64,000 nucleotides of DNA from Nocardia aurantia (GCF_009604425.1 NZ_WEGI01000010.1:124001-188000), one strand, 5' to 3'; positions 1 through 9,065 are shown, counted from the first letter of the stretch. Notes: a model not told the origin generated them from the sequence alone. Made by a program: numbers and translations.

Positions 1-825
1 CACCCGCGCCGCGGCTTCGGCGAGGGCGACGCAGGTGGGAAACCGGTCGGCGGGCCGCTTGGCCAGCGCGGTCGCGATCACGGCGTCGAATCCGGGCGGC
101 AGGCCGGGACGGACGAGCGAGGGCCGCGGCGGTTGCTCGTTCAGATGGGCCGCGATCATGGCGCCCGGACTCGCGCGCGGGAAAGGCGTACTGCCGGTGA
201 GCATCTCGTACAGGGTGCAGCCGAGCGAGTAGACGTCGGCACGGGTCTCCACCGGCTCGCCGCGCAGCCGTTCCGGTGCGACGTAGGCGAAGGAGGCGGT
301 GGTGCCGGTCGTCGTCTCGGCCTCGTCGAAGGCGCGGGCGATGCCGAAATCGGTGAGTACCGCGCGTTCCTGGCCGCGCTCGTCCTGCTCGACCAGGATG
401 TTCGCGGGTTTCACGTCGCGGTGCAGTACCCCGTGCTGATGCGCGTAGTCCAAACCGTATGCGGCGCCGGTGATCAGCCGCACCGCGCGCGGCGGCGGCA
501 GCGGTCCGCCGGAGCGGGCCAGCAACTGCGCGACGTCACCGCCCGGCACGTGTTTCATGGAGATCCACAGCGTGTCGGATTCCGGGCCGCTGCGGTCGTA
601 GACCGGCACGATGTCGGGATGGTCCAGCCGGGCCGCCAGCAGGGCCTCGCGCTCGAACCGGGCGCGTACCCGGCCGTCCTCACTGACGTTGGTGCTCAAC
701 ACTTTCAGGGCGATCGACCGTTCCAGGCGCGGATGCCGCGCCAGGTACACCACCCCCATCCCGCCGACGCCGAGCACACGTTCGATGGTGTGACCGGCGA
801 AGACCGATCCTGATTCCAATGGCAT
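1..825 (-). CDS. Serine/threonine protein kinase, N-terminal catalytic part (runs off the window)
   Basis: Eukaryotic-type (Hanks) Ser/Thr kinase. Reading left from the ATG at 825-823 there are 275 open codons with no stop, so the C-terminus lies outside the window. The kinase signatures appear in order: glycine-rich loop GVGGMGVVY (about residues 19-27), the IALK lysine (K41), catalytic loop LHRDVKPANIL with D137, the DFG motif (159-161) and an APE-type motif (VAPER, 182-186). All key catalytic residues are present, so it should be active. The part that would carry a membrane segment or PASTA/sensor domain is missing, so the subfamily cannot be named. It is divergent from rel across a 262-bp spacer. 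Substrates are unknown. Confidence 0.93.
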   Translation of the reverse strand, partial: MPLESGSVFAGHTIERVLGVGGMGVVYLARHPRLERSIALKVLSTNVSEDGRVRARFEREALLAARLDHPDIVPVYDRSGPESDTLWISMKHVPGGDVAQLLARSGGPLPPPRAVRLITGAAYGLDYAHQHGVLHRDVKPANILVEQDERGQERAVLTDFGIARAFDEAETTTGTTASFAYVAPERLRGEPVETRADVYSLGCTLYEMLTGSTPFPRASPGAMIAAHLNEQPPRPSLVRPGLPPGFDAVIATALAKRPADRFPTCVALAEAAARV

Positions 826-1087
826 CCGCGTGACCCCTCGCCGTGCTCGCGACCCCAGCATACTGTCGGCGGTCCGGAGGCGTCAGGAGATCGGCGCCGC
901 ACCGGCGCACGCGCGGCCGATCGCCGGACGCCTGCCGCCGGCATACCGCCGAACGCCCGGTGACGACGCGGCAAACCTCAGGTGGTGGCGCGGCTCCGCG
1001 GTTGTCGCCCGGCGGGACTAAAGTTGTGGTCTGAGCAGTTGGACCGGTCGGATAGGGTGGTCCGATCGCGTCGGGAGAGGTGGTGGC

Positions 1088-3484
1088 ATGACACAGCATC
1101 TGGAGCAGGCGAATGCCGGGCAATCGACCGGTAGTGACGCCTCCGATGCGGCTGCCGGTACCCCCGACGCGAGCGCGCCCACACCACGCAACATGCCCAT
1201 GCGCCAGCCCGGCAGTCCCGCCGCCGTCCCCACCTCGGCGTCGCGGCGGGTGCGGGCCCGGCTGGCCCGCCGGATGACCGGTCAGCGCGGTATCGCGGCG
1301 GTCAAGCCGGTGCTGGAGCCGCTGGCCACCGTGCATCGTGAGCTGTACCCGAAGGCCAATCTGCAATTGCTGCAACGCGCCTTCGACGTGGCCGACGAGC
1401 GGCACGCCCATCAGTTCCGCAAGTCCGGCGATCCGTACATCACCCATCCGCTGGCGGTCGCCAACATCCTCGCCGAGCTGGGCATGGACACCACCACCCT
1501 GACCGCGGCCCTGTTGCACGACACGGTCGAGGACACCGGCTACACGCTGGAGGAGCTGACCGACGAGTTCGGTCAGGAGGTCGCGCACCTGGTCGACGGC
1601 GTCACCAAGCTGCAAAAGGTCAACCTGGGCTCCGCGGCCGAGGCCGAGACCATCCGCAAGATGATCATCGCCATGGCCCGCGATCCGCGGGTGCTGGTCA
1701 TCAAGGTCGCCGACCGCCTGCACAACATGCGCACGATGCGCTTCCTGCCGCCGGAGAAGCAGGCCAAGAAGGCCCGCGAAACCCTGGAAGTCATTGCGCC
1801 GCTGGCACATCGGCTCGGTATGGCCACGGTCAAGTGGGAGCTCGAGGATCTGGCCTTCGCCATCCTGCATCCCAAGAAGTACGACGAGATCGTCCGCCTG
1901 GTGGCCGACCGCGCGCCCTCGCGCGACACCTATCTGGCCCGGGTGCGCGCGGAGATCGTCAACACGCTGCAATCGAGCCGCATCACCGCGGTGGTCGAGG
2001 GCCGCCCGAAGCACTACTGGTCGATCTACCAGAAGATGATCGTCAAGGGTAAGGACTTCGACGACATCCACGACCTGGTGGGTATCCGCATCCTCTGCGA
2101 CGAGGTGCGCGACTGTTACGCCGCGGTCGGCGTGGTGCACTCGCTGTGGCAGCCGATGGCGGGCCGGTTCAAGGACTACATCGCGCAGCCGCGCTACGGG
2201 GTCTACCAGTCGCTGCACACCACCGTGGTCGGCCCGGACGGCAAGCCGCTGGAGGTGCAGATCCGCACCCAGGAGATGCACCGGACGGCCGAGTTCGGCA
2301 TCGCGGCGCACTGGCGCTACAAGGAGACCAGGGGTAAGCACTCCGGCGATATCGCCGAGGTCGACGACATGGCCTGGATGCGGCAGCTGCTGGACTGGCA
2401 GCGGGAGGCCGCGGACCCGGCCGAGTTCCTGGAGTCGCTGCGTTTCGACCTGAAGTCGCCGGAGATCTTCGTGTTCACCCCGAAGGGCGATGTCATCACG
2501 CTGCCGCAGAAGTCGACCCCGGTCGATTTCGCGTACGCGGTGCACACCGAGGTCGGGCACAAGTGCATCGGCGCCCGGGTCAACGGCCGCCTGGTCGCGC
2601 TGGAACGCCAGCTGGAGAACGGCGAGGTCGTCGAGATCTTCACCTCGAAGGCCCAGAACGCCGGTCCCAGCCGCGACTGGCAGAACTTCGTGGTCTCCCC
2701 GCGGGCGAAGGCCAAGATCCGGCAGTGGTTCGCCAAGGAGCGCCGTGAGGAGGCGCTGGAGGCGGGCAAGGACGCGATCAGCAAGGAGGTCCGGCGTACC
2801 GGTCTGCCGCTGCATCGCCTGATGGGTGTCGACGCGATGACCGCGCTGGCGCACGAGCTGCACTACGCCGACATCTCGGCGCTGTATACGGCTGTCGGCG
2901 AGAGCCAGGTGTCCGCGCACCACGTGGTGCAGCGGCTGGTCACCCAACTCGGCGGCGTCGGCGACGTGGAGAACGAACTCGCCGAGCGCAGCACCCCGTC
3001 CACGCTGCCGTCGCGGCAGCGCACCCTCGGCGACGCCGGCGTGGAGATCCCGGGCGCTCCGGGCACGGTCGCCAAGCTCGCGAAGTGCTGCACCCCGGTG
3101 CCCGGCGACGAGATCATGGGTTTCGTCACCCGCGGCGGTTCGGTCAGCGTGCACCGCACCGACTGCACCAACGCCGACTCGCTGCAGTCGCAGGCCGAGC
3201 GGATCATCGAGGTCAGGTGGGCGCCGTCGCCGTCGTCGGTGTTCCTGGTGGCGATCCAGATCGAGGCGCTGGACCGCACCCGGTTGCTGTCCGACGTCAC
3301 CAAGGTGCTGGCCGACGAGCGGGTGAACATCCTGTCGGCCTCGGTCATGACCTCCGGCGACCGGGTGGCGATCAGCAAGTTCACCTTCGAGATGGGCGAC
3401 CCGAAACATCTGGGCCACCTGCTGAACGTGGTGCGCAACGTGGAGGGCGTCTACGACGTCTACCGCGTCACCTCGGCCGCCTGA
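1088..3484 (+). CDS. rel: Bifunctional (p)ppGpp synthetase/hydrolase Rel
   Basis: Stringent-response enzyme that makes (p)ppGpp from ATP and GTP/GDP when ribosomes sense uncharged tRNA, and hydrolyses it otherwise. The product has 798 residues, close to the roughly 790 of mycobacterial Rel. The N-terminal HD hydrolase keeps YITHPLAVA and HDTVEDTGYT (H144-D145), so hydrolysis should be intact. The synthetase domain follows, with RPKHYWSIYQKM and RFKDYIAQPRYGVYQSLHTT. A TGS domain (VITLPQKSTPVDFAYAVHTE), a zinc-finger-like segment (LAKCCTPVPGDEI) and a C-terminal ACT domain complete the long-form architecture. The ATG is preceded by GGGAGAGG. A TAGGGT at 1053-1058 could be a -10 element. In M. 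tuberculosis rel lies next to ppiB; here a secretion-like locus separates them. Confidence 0.97.
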   Translation: MTQHLEQANAGQSTGSDASDAAAGTPDASAPTPRNMPMRQPGSPAAVPTSASRRVRARLARRMTGQRGIAAVKPVLEPLATVHRELYPKANLQLLQRAFDVADERHAHQFRKSGDPYITHPLAVANILAELGMDTTTLTAALLHDTVEDTGYTLEELTDEFGQEVAHLVDGVTKLQKVNLGSAAEAETIRKMIIAMARDPRVLVIKVADRLHNMRTMRFLPPEKQAKKARETLEVIAPLAHRLGMATVKWELEDLAFAILHPKKYDEIVRLVADRAPSRDTYLARVRAEIVNTLQSSRITAVVEGRPKHYWSIYQKMIVKGKDFDDIHDLVGIRILCDEVRDCYAAVGVVHSLWQPMAGRFKDYIAQPRYGVYQSLHTTVVGPDGKPLEVQIRTQEMHRTAEFGIAAHWRYKETRGKHSGDIAEVDDMAWMRQLLDWQREAADPAEFLESLRFDLKSPEIFVFTPKGDVITLPQKSTPVDFAYAVHTEVGHKCIGARVNGRLVALERQLENGEVVEIFTSKAQNAGPSRDWQNFVVSPRAKAKIRQWFAKERREEALEAGKDAISKEVRRTGLPLHRLMGVDAMTALAHELHYADISALYTAVGESQVSAHHVVQRLVTQLGGVGDVENELAERSTPSTLPSRQRTLGDAGVEIPGAPGTVAKLAKCCTPVPGDEIMGFVTRGGSVSVHRTDCTNADSLQSQAERIIEVRWAPSPSSVFLVAIQIEALDRTRLLSDVTKVLADERVNILSASVMTSGDRVAISKFTFEMGDPKHLGHLLNVVRNVEGVYDVYRVTSAA

Positions 3485-3487
3485 GCG

Positions 3488-4366
3488 TCACGGCACCTCG
3501 GCCGGGGATTCGTCCGTGGCGTGCGCGCCGGCCTGCTCTCGGGAGAGCCGGACCGCCTCCACACACATCACCAGCACCGCGAGCACGACGAAGACGGTGC
3601 CGAGCGGCCCGCTGCGCAGCCGTTCCTGTAGCACGGTCATGCCGATGATCGCCGCGCCCAGCGGCTCGGCGACGGTGAACGCGGGGAACGAGGCCGCCAG
3701 CGGCCCGACCTGGTAGCCGCGCTGCTGCAGATACAGGCCGAGCAGGCCCGTCGCGATCACGGCGTACAACTGCCAGCCCGTCAGTACGGCCGGCAGGCCG
3801 CGATCGAACTGCTGCATGACGTACTCGGTGAGCGCCGACGAAAGTCCGAACAACAGGCCCGCCGAGGCGCCGAGCAGCAGGGCCTGGACCGCCGGAACGC
3901 GGAACGTGGACGCCACCGTGACGGCGATCCCGATCGCCGCCAGCATCAGCCCCATCGGCAGCACCCAGTGCCGCCCGGCCACGTCGGAGACGCCCTCGGT
4001 GGGGTCGCCGACGACCAGGAACACCGCGAGCGCCACCGAGAGGGCGGCGGCCTGCGCCCACATCATCGGGGTCACCCGCCGGCCGCTGTAATGCGCGGCC
4101 AGCGGCAGCGCGAACACCAGCGCGGTCACCAGGATCGGCTGCACCACCAGCACCGAGCCGAACGCGAGCGCCGCGACCTGGAAGCCGAATCCGCCGGCGT
4201 CGCCGATCAGACCGGCCCACCACCGCGGGTTGCGGATCAGCCGGGCCAGCAGCGCCTCGCCCGCGGGGACGTCGGCCGCCGCCCGCTGTTGCGCCACCGC
4301 GGCGACGGCGAACAGCAGCGCTCCGGCGAACGCGCAGGCGACGGCGATGATCGGTCGATCGTTCAC
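3488..4366 (-). CDS. DMT/EamA-like multi-pass membrane protein
   Basis: Hydrophobic protein of about 292 residues with roughly nine to ten predicted membrane helices and short loops, starting with VNDRPIIAVACAFAGALL. The pattern fits the drug/metabolite transporter superfamily, with two halves of four to five helices and a conserved-looking VAEPLGAAIIG segment near the last helices. The substrate is not predictable. The GTG at 4366-4364 was chosen because the residues encoded upstream of it are Arg/Pro-rich, unlike a transporter N-terminus; a longer form from 4525 is open but unlikely. Its 3' end converges with rel, leaving only 3 bp between the stops, with no obvious hairpin. Confidence 0.75.
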   Translation of the reverse strand: MNDRPIIAVACAFAGALLFAVAAVAQQRAAADVPAGEALLARLIRNPRWWAGLIGDAGGFGFQVAALAFGSVLVVQPILVTALVFALPLAAHYSGRRVTPMMWAQAAALSVALAVFLVVGDPTEGVSDVAGRHWVLPMGLMLAAIGIAVTVASTFRVPAVQALLLGASAGLLFGLSSALTEYVMQQFDRGLPAVLTGWQLYAVIATGLLGLYLQQRGYQVGPLAASFPAFTVAEPLGAAIIGMTVLQERLRSGPLGTVFVVLAVLVMCVEAVRLSREQAGAHATDESPAEVP

Positions 4367-5051
4367 CCGGCCAGTCTGCCGGGGCGCCGGTCCGCCCCTC
4401 GCGGCGCCCCCGTCGCCGCCGGCCCGGATCGGCGGCGATCCCGTGGTTGCGGTGCGCGGGGTCCGGAAACGCCGCGGGGGCACCGGGTTCGGGGATCGGG
4501 TAACCGCTACACGAGTTCTCTTCACTCCGAACGGATTACGACCGATATTCGCCGACAGTTAGCTACTCTCCCGAAATGTGCTGTGTCGAACCGGATTTCC
4601 CGATCCAGCCGGGGTGACACCCCGTCGTACGCCTGCGATCGGGCGTCTATTCTGTTACGGTCTATGGCGTTTCGGGGCTTGCGTGACGACTGCGACAACT
4701 CGAATCCACCGACCGATCGCTGCAACGGGTCGCCGCGGTTTCCGGCCCTCCGAACTGTTGACCACAACTGGTGAAGGGGGTCCGGCATGCCGGCCATGCG
4801 CGTGGGGGGTGACACGCCGACGGTGTCGGTACATGTTGCCGTGTGTCGCCATGGTGCGTACCCGGTTTTCGGAAACTCCGTTCTATCGCCCGGCGCGTCG
4901 TGTTCGCCGAACCCCTCGGGTCCGGGACAATTTCCATTCGGGAGAGGTCTCCGCGCCGCCGCCATCGCCGGCGCGCCGGGGCCGCGACCCGCCGGTTCGG
5001 TCGACTGCTACTACCCGATCTCCACGAACTGATCGCCGAGAGGGTCCGACG
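4367..5051. other. Long intergenic region upstream of the secretion-like operon
   Basis: About 690 bp between the divergent DMT-like gene and the operon at 5090. The part from about 4505 to 4690 is less GC-rich than its surroundings, as expected for a control region. A perfect 12-bp palindrome (CCGGCATGCCGG) lies at 4782-4793. Short reading frames cross the region on both strands, but none has a convincing start, ribosome site or protein-like composition. It probably contains the operon promoter, but no clear -35/-10 pair could be picked. Confidence 0.5.
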
Positions 5052-5096
5052 ATGTCTGACGACGTGCCCGGTTCCGCGGGAGTGGGGGAATGTTGA
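5052..5096 (+). CDS. Possible 14-codon leader peptide overlapping the first operon gene
   Basis: A short frame starting at ATG 5052 encodes MSDDVPGSAGVGEC and stops at TGA 5094-5096, just past the ATG (5090-5092) of the next gene. GAGAGGG lies about 8 nt upstream. The overlap suggests translational coupling, as used throughout the operon. No amino-acid run points to attenuation. It is short enough to be chance. Confidence 0.25.
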   Translation: MSDDVPGSAGVGEC

Positions 5097-6121
5097 AGTC
5101 GTACAAAGATCTGCGGCGCTGGTATCCGGCGATGGAGCCGCCCACCGGCGCGGCGCGGGCGGCGGGCCGGTCCGAGCGGACCGCGCCGCCCGTCCCGGTC
5201 GTCGCCGACGACGGCGCGCCACGGTTCCCGCACTACATCCGCGACACCGAACCGGAGCCGTTCGACGTCCCGTTCCCGGACCAGCCGGTCGGCAGGCGCA
5301 GCGAATTCGTCGGCGGCTGGGCCGATTGGGTGGTCGAACGCGACGAGGACGACGACGATCGCCCCGGCGCGGATCTGGTGCCGCTGTGGCGCGACGACGA
5401 GGACGACCAGGACGACGAGGAAGACACTGCCGACGGGGACGACGCGGCGGCGCGCGCCGAGGCCTCGGCCCGGGCCGACGCGGCGGCCGTCCGGCGCACA
5501 TCGAACGCGCGGCGCCGCCGGGGCGCGCGGGGTCGCCGCGAGGGCCCGGGCGCGGCGACCGCGCCCCGCACGCTGCGCGACCACGTCCGGCCGAAACGGT
5601 CGCGCCGCCTTCTCACCGGCGCGGTTGCCGTGGTGTTGCTCGGTGCCCTCGGCGGGGCCGCCGTCTACGTGGTGCAGTCCGGCCGGGTGCTCGCCCGGTC
5701 GTCCGGGCCGGCCGCACCGGCCGCCGGGTCGCCCGCGGGTGCGGAGACCGCCGGTGATTGCCCGACCGAGCAGCGCCCGACGGTGATGCGGGGCACCGAG
5801 CCCGGCGGTACCGACACCGGGCCCGACGCGATCATGTGGTTCCAGCACTCCTACTACGTCGAACGTTCCGCCGAGCGGGCCTGGCGGGTGGTGGCCCCCG
5901 GTGCCGCGGTGTCGCCGGCGGCGGTGATCCAGCGCGGCATCGACTCCGTCCCGGCCGGTACCGGTTACTGCGTGTGGGTGGTCACGCTCGATGCCGCGAA
6001 GTACTCGGTGCAGGTGACCGAGCGCCGGCCCGGCGCCGCCCCGACCACCTACGACAAGCAGACCGTCACCACCACGGTCGTCGACGGCCGCACCCTGATC
6101 ACGGGAATCACGGCCGGGTAA
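5090..6121 (+). CDS. Single-pass membrane protein of the secretion-like operon, function unknown
   Basis: The family was not recognised. It has 343 residues in three parts. The N-terminal cytoplasmic region of about 185 residues starts MLKSYKDLRRWYPAMEPP, is rich in Pro, Ala and Arg, and has a strongly acidic stretch (DEDDQDDEEDTADGDD) followed by a basic stretch. One membrane helix (LLTGAVAVVLLGALGGAAVYVV) lies near residues 185-207. An extracytoplasmic domain of about 135 residues contains two cysteines (near DCPTEQRP and GYCVWVV) that could form a disulfide. No in-frame start exists upstream because a stop lies at 5057-5059. It is the first gene of a co-directional operon running to about 20975, so a structural or assembly role at the cell envelope is inferred from position only. 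Confidence 0.75.
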   Translation: MLKSYKDLRRWYPAMEPPTGAARAAGRSERTAPPVPVVADDGAPRFPHYIRDTEPEPFDVPFPDQPVGRRSEFVGGWADWVVERDEDDDDRPGADLVPLWRDDEDDQDDEEDTADGDDAAARAEASARADAAAVRRTSNARRRRGARGRREGPGAATAPRTLRDHVRPKRSRRLLTGAVAVVLLGALGGAAVYVVQSGRVLARSSGPAAPAAGSPAGAETAGDCPTEQRPTVMRGTEPGGTDTGPDAIMWFQHSYYVERSAERAWRVVAPGAAVSPAAVIQRGIDSVPAGTGYCVWVVTLDAAKYSVQVTERRPGAAPTTYDKQTVTTTVVDGRTLITGITAG

Positions 6122-6137
6122 GAGGAGAGCTGGGACG

Positions 6138-6998
6138 ATGGCAGAGGACTGGAGCCAATGGCTCGACGAGGCGCCCGGATCGGGTGAGCGGGACAGCGCG
6201 AAGGCCCCCGTGGTGCGGTTGCGCGGCCGCGACGACGATTCCGACGCCGCCGCCCGGCCCCGGCCGATCCTCGTCGTCGGCGGGTGCGGCGGCGCCGGCA
6301 CGACGACGACCGCGCTCGGCATCGCCGGCGAACTGGGCGCCACCGGGGAGCAGACGGTCGCCGTCGACGCCACCGGCGCGGGCAGTGATCTGGCCCTGCG
6401 CGGCGCCGACGAACAGCTGAACCCGATCAGCCTGCAGGCCTGGCTCTACGGCCGCGGCGACGACGAACCGGCCCCGCTGAAGGAATGCCTGTCCCGGGCC
6501 ACCTCCGGAATCGGCCTGCTGTGGCGCGATTCGGCCCCGCTGCGCCGCCGCGCGACCTACCTGACCGTCGCGCGCGCGATCGCCGACGCCGGCTGCACCG
6601 CGGTGTACGACGGCGGCAGCCCGATCACCGCGCGCCAGTTACGGCCACTGCTCGAGGACGCGGATATCGCTCTGGTACTGGCGATTCCGGCGCGCGCCGA
6701 CGCGGCGAACCGGCTGCGGGTCACGCTGGAATGGCTCGACGACGAGTTCGGCGGGCACGCCGAGGGGCAGGGCGGCGGCATCGTGGGAGACACCACGATC
6801 GTGGTCTCGCACCAGGCGCCGGGCCCGGAATCGCCGGTCGCGGAACATTTGCGGGAACATCTCACCGGCTGGGTGCGGGATATCCGTGAGATACCGTGGG
6901 ATCCGCATCTGGCCCGCGGGGAACTGGTGCGGCACAACGCACTCGCGGCGGGCACGCGCAGGGCATATCGCATGTTGCTGGCCGGGGTGGCATCATGA
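6138..6998 (+). CDS. ParA/TadZ-like protein with degenerate P-loop
   Basis: A 286-residue SIMIBI/MinD-like fold is suggested by ILVVGGCGGAGTTTTALGIA (residues 44-63). In ParA/MinD proteins this loop reads KGGxGKTT; here it reads CGGAGTTT, so both the signature lysine (C50) and the P-loop lysine (T55) are missing. TadZ/CpaE-type proteins, which position secretion or pilus machines at the cell surface, also have altered loops, so a localisation or scaffold role is plausible. The first 40 residues are charged and probably flexible. The stop overlaps the next start as ATGA (6995-6998). A second protein of the same type follows immediately. Confidence 0.75.
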   Translation: MAEDWSQWLDEAPGSGERDSAKAPVVRLRGRDDDSDAAARPRPILVVGGCGGAGTTTTALGIAGELGATGEQTVAVDATGAGSDLALRGADEQLNPISLQAWLYGRGDDEPAPLKECLSRATSGIGLLWRDSAPLRRRATYLTVARAIADAGCTAVYDGGSPITARQLRPLLEDADIALVLAIPARADAANRLRVTLEWLDDEFGGHAEGQGGGIVGDTTIVVSHQAPGPESPVAEHLREHLTGWVRDIREIPWDPHLARGELVRHNALAAGTRRAYRMLLAGVAS

Positions 6999-7645
6999 CC
7001 GCGATCATGAATGACCGTCGCTCTCCCGAAACCCCGCCTGCGGCAGGAGTTGTCGCCCCGCCCGAGCACCGCCGCGCCCCGATGTGGGAGCGTCCGGTCC
7101 CGGGGGCCGGTCGCGCGCCGCTGGTCTGGTTGCTGGGTGTCCACGGCGGCGCCGGAACAAGTACTCTCGCACATGTGCTCGCGCCCGCGGCGGATTCGCA
7201 CCGTCGCTGGCCGGGAGTGTTCGACCGCGAATCCCCCTTCGTGGTGCTGGTGGCCCGCGAGACCATCGTCGGGCTCACCCGTGCTCACGACCTGTTGCGC
7301 CAGCACCACGCCGGGCTGGCCGGACCGAGCGAGGTGCTGGGACTGATCACCGTCGCCGCGCGTCCGGGCCGCTTGCCCGTCGAGATCCGCCGTTACCGAG
7401 ACGTGGTGTCCTCGCTGGCCGGCCATGTCTGGCAGGTGCCCTGGTACGAGGAATGGACCCTGGTCGAGCCGGAGCAGCTGCCGGTCTGGTCGCCCAGTGA
7501 TCCTCCGCCGCAACAGAAGAAGCGCAAGCTGGATCCGCTGGAGGACGTTCCGCACGACGTGGACACCCTCGGCGCCGAAATCGTTGCCCTTATCCGGGAA
7601 AAAGTAAACGCGAGTTCGCATTTCGATGAAGAGGACACCCCATGA
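6995..7645 (+). CDS. Second ParA/TadZ-like protein with degenerate P-loop
   Basis: 216 residues from the ATG at 6995, which overlaps the previous stop. It carries WLLGVHGGAGTSTLAHVLA (residues 45-63), again a MinD-type loop in which both expected lysines are replaced (H50 and T55). The C-terminus is short and charged and includes QQKKRKLDPLED. The two neighbouring genes look like diverged paralogues or the subunits of a heteromeric ATPase-like module, and without the P-loop lysine ATP hydrolysis is doubtful. An alternative ATG lies at 7007; 6995 is preferred because of the overlap and the GGGGTGG upstream. The gene overlaps the following pilin-like gene by ATGA. Confidence 0.72.
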   Translation: MTAIMNDRRSPETPPAAGVVAPPEHRRAPMWERPVPGAGRAPLVWLLGVHGGAGTSTLAHVLAPAADSHRRWPGVFDRESPFVVLVARETIVGLTRAHDLLRQHHAGLAGPSEVLGLITVAARPGRLPVEIRRYRDVVSSLAGHVWQVPWYEEWTLVEPEQLPVWSPSDPPPQQKKRKLDPLEDVPHDVDTLGAEIVALIREKVNASSHFDEEDTP

Positions 7646-7938
7646 GTACCATCCTGGCCGCTGTGCACGAGACGTACGGCGTTGTGCTCGCCCAAGTCGG
7701 GAATCCGACCCCGGAGGCGCCGCCCGCGTCGGACAAACTGCTCAAACTGGTGCGCTACTTCACCTGGTTCGTACTCCTGTCCGGCGTGCTCGGAATCACC
7801 TACGCCGGAGGCAGGTTCGCGTGGGAGAAGTGGACCGGTGGCGGCCTGGAATCGCCGAAGATGGTGGCGGGCGCGATGATCGGGGGCATCGTCGCGACGA
7901 GTGCCGGCACGATCATGAACGCGGTGATCGGATCCTGA
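7642..7938 (+). CDS. Small two-helix membrane protein (VirB2/TrbC pilin-like)
   Basis: 98 residues with a short extracytoplasmic-type N-terminus rich in Pro and Ala, then two hydrophobic helices at about 38-57 (YFTWFVLLSGVLGITYAGG) and 75-96 (VAGAMIGGIVATSAGTIMNAV) joined by a short charged loop. Size and two-helix topology match VirB2/TrbC-type pilins of type IV secretion systems and the small conserved membrane proteins of actinobacterial conjugation clusters. There is no classical cleavable signal. A second protein with the same topology follows 11 bp downstream. The assignment rests on topology and neighbours, not on a sequence motif. Confidence 0.7.
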   Translation: MSTILAAVHETYGVVLAQVGNPTPEAPPASDKLLKLVRYFTWFVLLSGVLGITYAGGRFAWEKWTGGGLESPKMVAGAMIGGIVATSAGTIMNAVIGS

Positions 7939-7949
7939 GGGCCACGGCG

Positions 7950-8198
7950 ATGGTGTTTGCCTACAAGCCGATGCCGGCCGAGGTCATCGCGCCGATCATG
8001 CAGCTCATCGACTGGCTGCTGTGGTGCGTGCTGCTGTTGTGCCTGGCCTGGCTGATCATCTCGGCGGGCAAGTTGTGGTCGGCGTTCCGGGACGACATGG
8101 CGATCAACAACGCCACGCACGGCATCCTCATGAGCCTGCTCGGCGCGATCGTGGCGAGCTCGGCGAGCGCCATCGCACTGGCCTTCCTGCCCCAGTGA
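7950..8198 (+). CDS. Second small two-helix membrane protein (pilin-like)
   Basis: 82 residues from the ATG at 7950 with helices at about 18-40 (LIDWLLWCVLLLCLAWLIIS) and 58-80 (ILMSLLGAIVASSASAIALA). It resembles the preceding protein in layout (short N-terminus, two helices, charged loop) but shares little sequence. The open frame continues upstream inside the previous gene; 7950 is the first start after that stop. It could be a second pilin, or a VirB3-like small component that works with the VirB4 ATPase encoded further along. Confidence 0.65.
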   Translation: MVFAYKPMPAEVIAPIMQLIDWLLWCVLLLCLAWLIISAGKLWSAFRDDMAINNATHGILMSLLGAIVASSASAIALAFLPQ

Positions 8199-8217
8199 CC
8201 GGGATCGGAGACACGAC

Positions 8218-9054
8218 ATGAGCGAGAAAGGCACGGGCCGCGCGAAAGTCGACGAGGAGCGCGGCATCTCGTTCGGGATGATCGCCTCCGGCGCGATCCT
8301 CGCGCTGATCGTGGTCGCGGGCGTGTACGTGTGGATCGGCCACGGCGGTTCGGGCCCGAAGCACGCTGAGCCCGCGCCGGCGCCGGTGGCCGGCAGCGGC
8401 GCGACCGGATTCGCCGATCCGCAGGTCGACCTGTTCGGCCGCCGGGTGGACGTCCCGAACAATCCGGACGGCCAACCGCTGCTGCAGGATTCGGCCACCC
8501 AGCACAAGCCGACCGACGGCGACTGGCTGACCGCGGCGCCGGCGGGCACGACGGATCCGCGCGGCTGGCAACGGGTGTACGGCGCGTCGGTGCCGTTCTC
8601 CACCAGCGACGGTCCCGCCCGCATCGACAACGGTCTGGCGGTCGGGTATTCGCACACCCCGCAGGGGGCCGTGCTGGCCGCCGCGCAGATCACCTACCGC
8701 TTCAACGCCCGCCCGGCCGACCGGGACCTGTACGTGCGGCAGGTGCGGGCGTCCGCGCCGCAGATCGCCGCGTACGACAAGGCCCGCACCGACGGCAAGC
8801 TGCCCGATCAGCAGCCGGAGCGGGTGACGCGATATCTGGTGGCGCCGGACGCGTTCCAGATCGAGAACTACGCCGACGACATGGCGATCGTGCGGCTGGC
8901 CGCGCGTGGGCCGATCAACGACGGCAAGCAGTTGTGGGCGGCCATCCGGCTGGTCATGGTCTGGGACGGCGGGGACTGGCGGCTCAAGCCGACCGAATCC
9001 CGCAGTGCCCAGACGGAATACGTGGATTCCCTGGCTGGGTGGACCAAATGGTGA
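8218..9054 (+). CDS. VirB8-like bitopic membrane protein
   Basis: 278 residues: about 18 cytoplasmic residues, one membrane helix (FGMIASGAILALIVVAGVYVWI, about 19-40), a Pro/Ala linker, and an extracytoplasmic domain of about 190 residues ending in DSLAGWTKW. The C-terminal half has the alternating pattern of an NTF2-like domain (AQITYRFNARPADRDLY, RLVMVWDGGDWRLKP), as found in VirB8/TcpC proteins that form the periplasmic or wall-side core of type IV secretion channels. The ATG is preceded by GGAG (in GATCGGAGACACGAC). The next gene begins 11 nt after the stop. Confidence 0.72.
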   Translation: MSEKGTGRAKVDEERGISFGMIASGAILALIVVAGVYVWIGHGGSGPKHAEPAPAPVAGSGATGFADPQVDLFGRRVDVPNNPDGQPLLQDSATQHKPTDGDWLTAAPAGTTDPRGWQRVYGASVPFSTSDGPARIDNGLAVGYSHTPQGAVLAAAQITYRFNARPADRDLYVRQVRASAPQIAAYDKARTDGKLPDQQPERVTRYLVAPDAFQIENYADDMAIVRLAARGPINDGKQLWAAIRLVMVWDGGDWRLKPTESRSAQTEYVDSLAGWTKW

Positions 9055-9065
9055 GAGGGGCGACC

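Noticed and set aside
680..3418. A 912-codon minus-strand frame opposite rel
   Set aside because: Antisense shadow of rel, with low-complexity composition and no recognisable domain.
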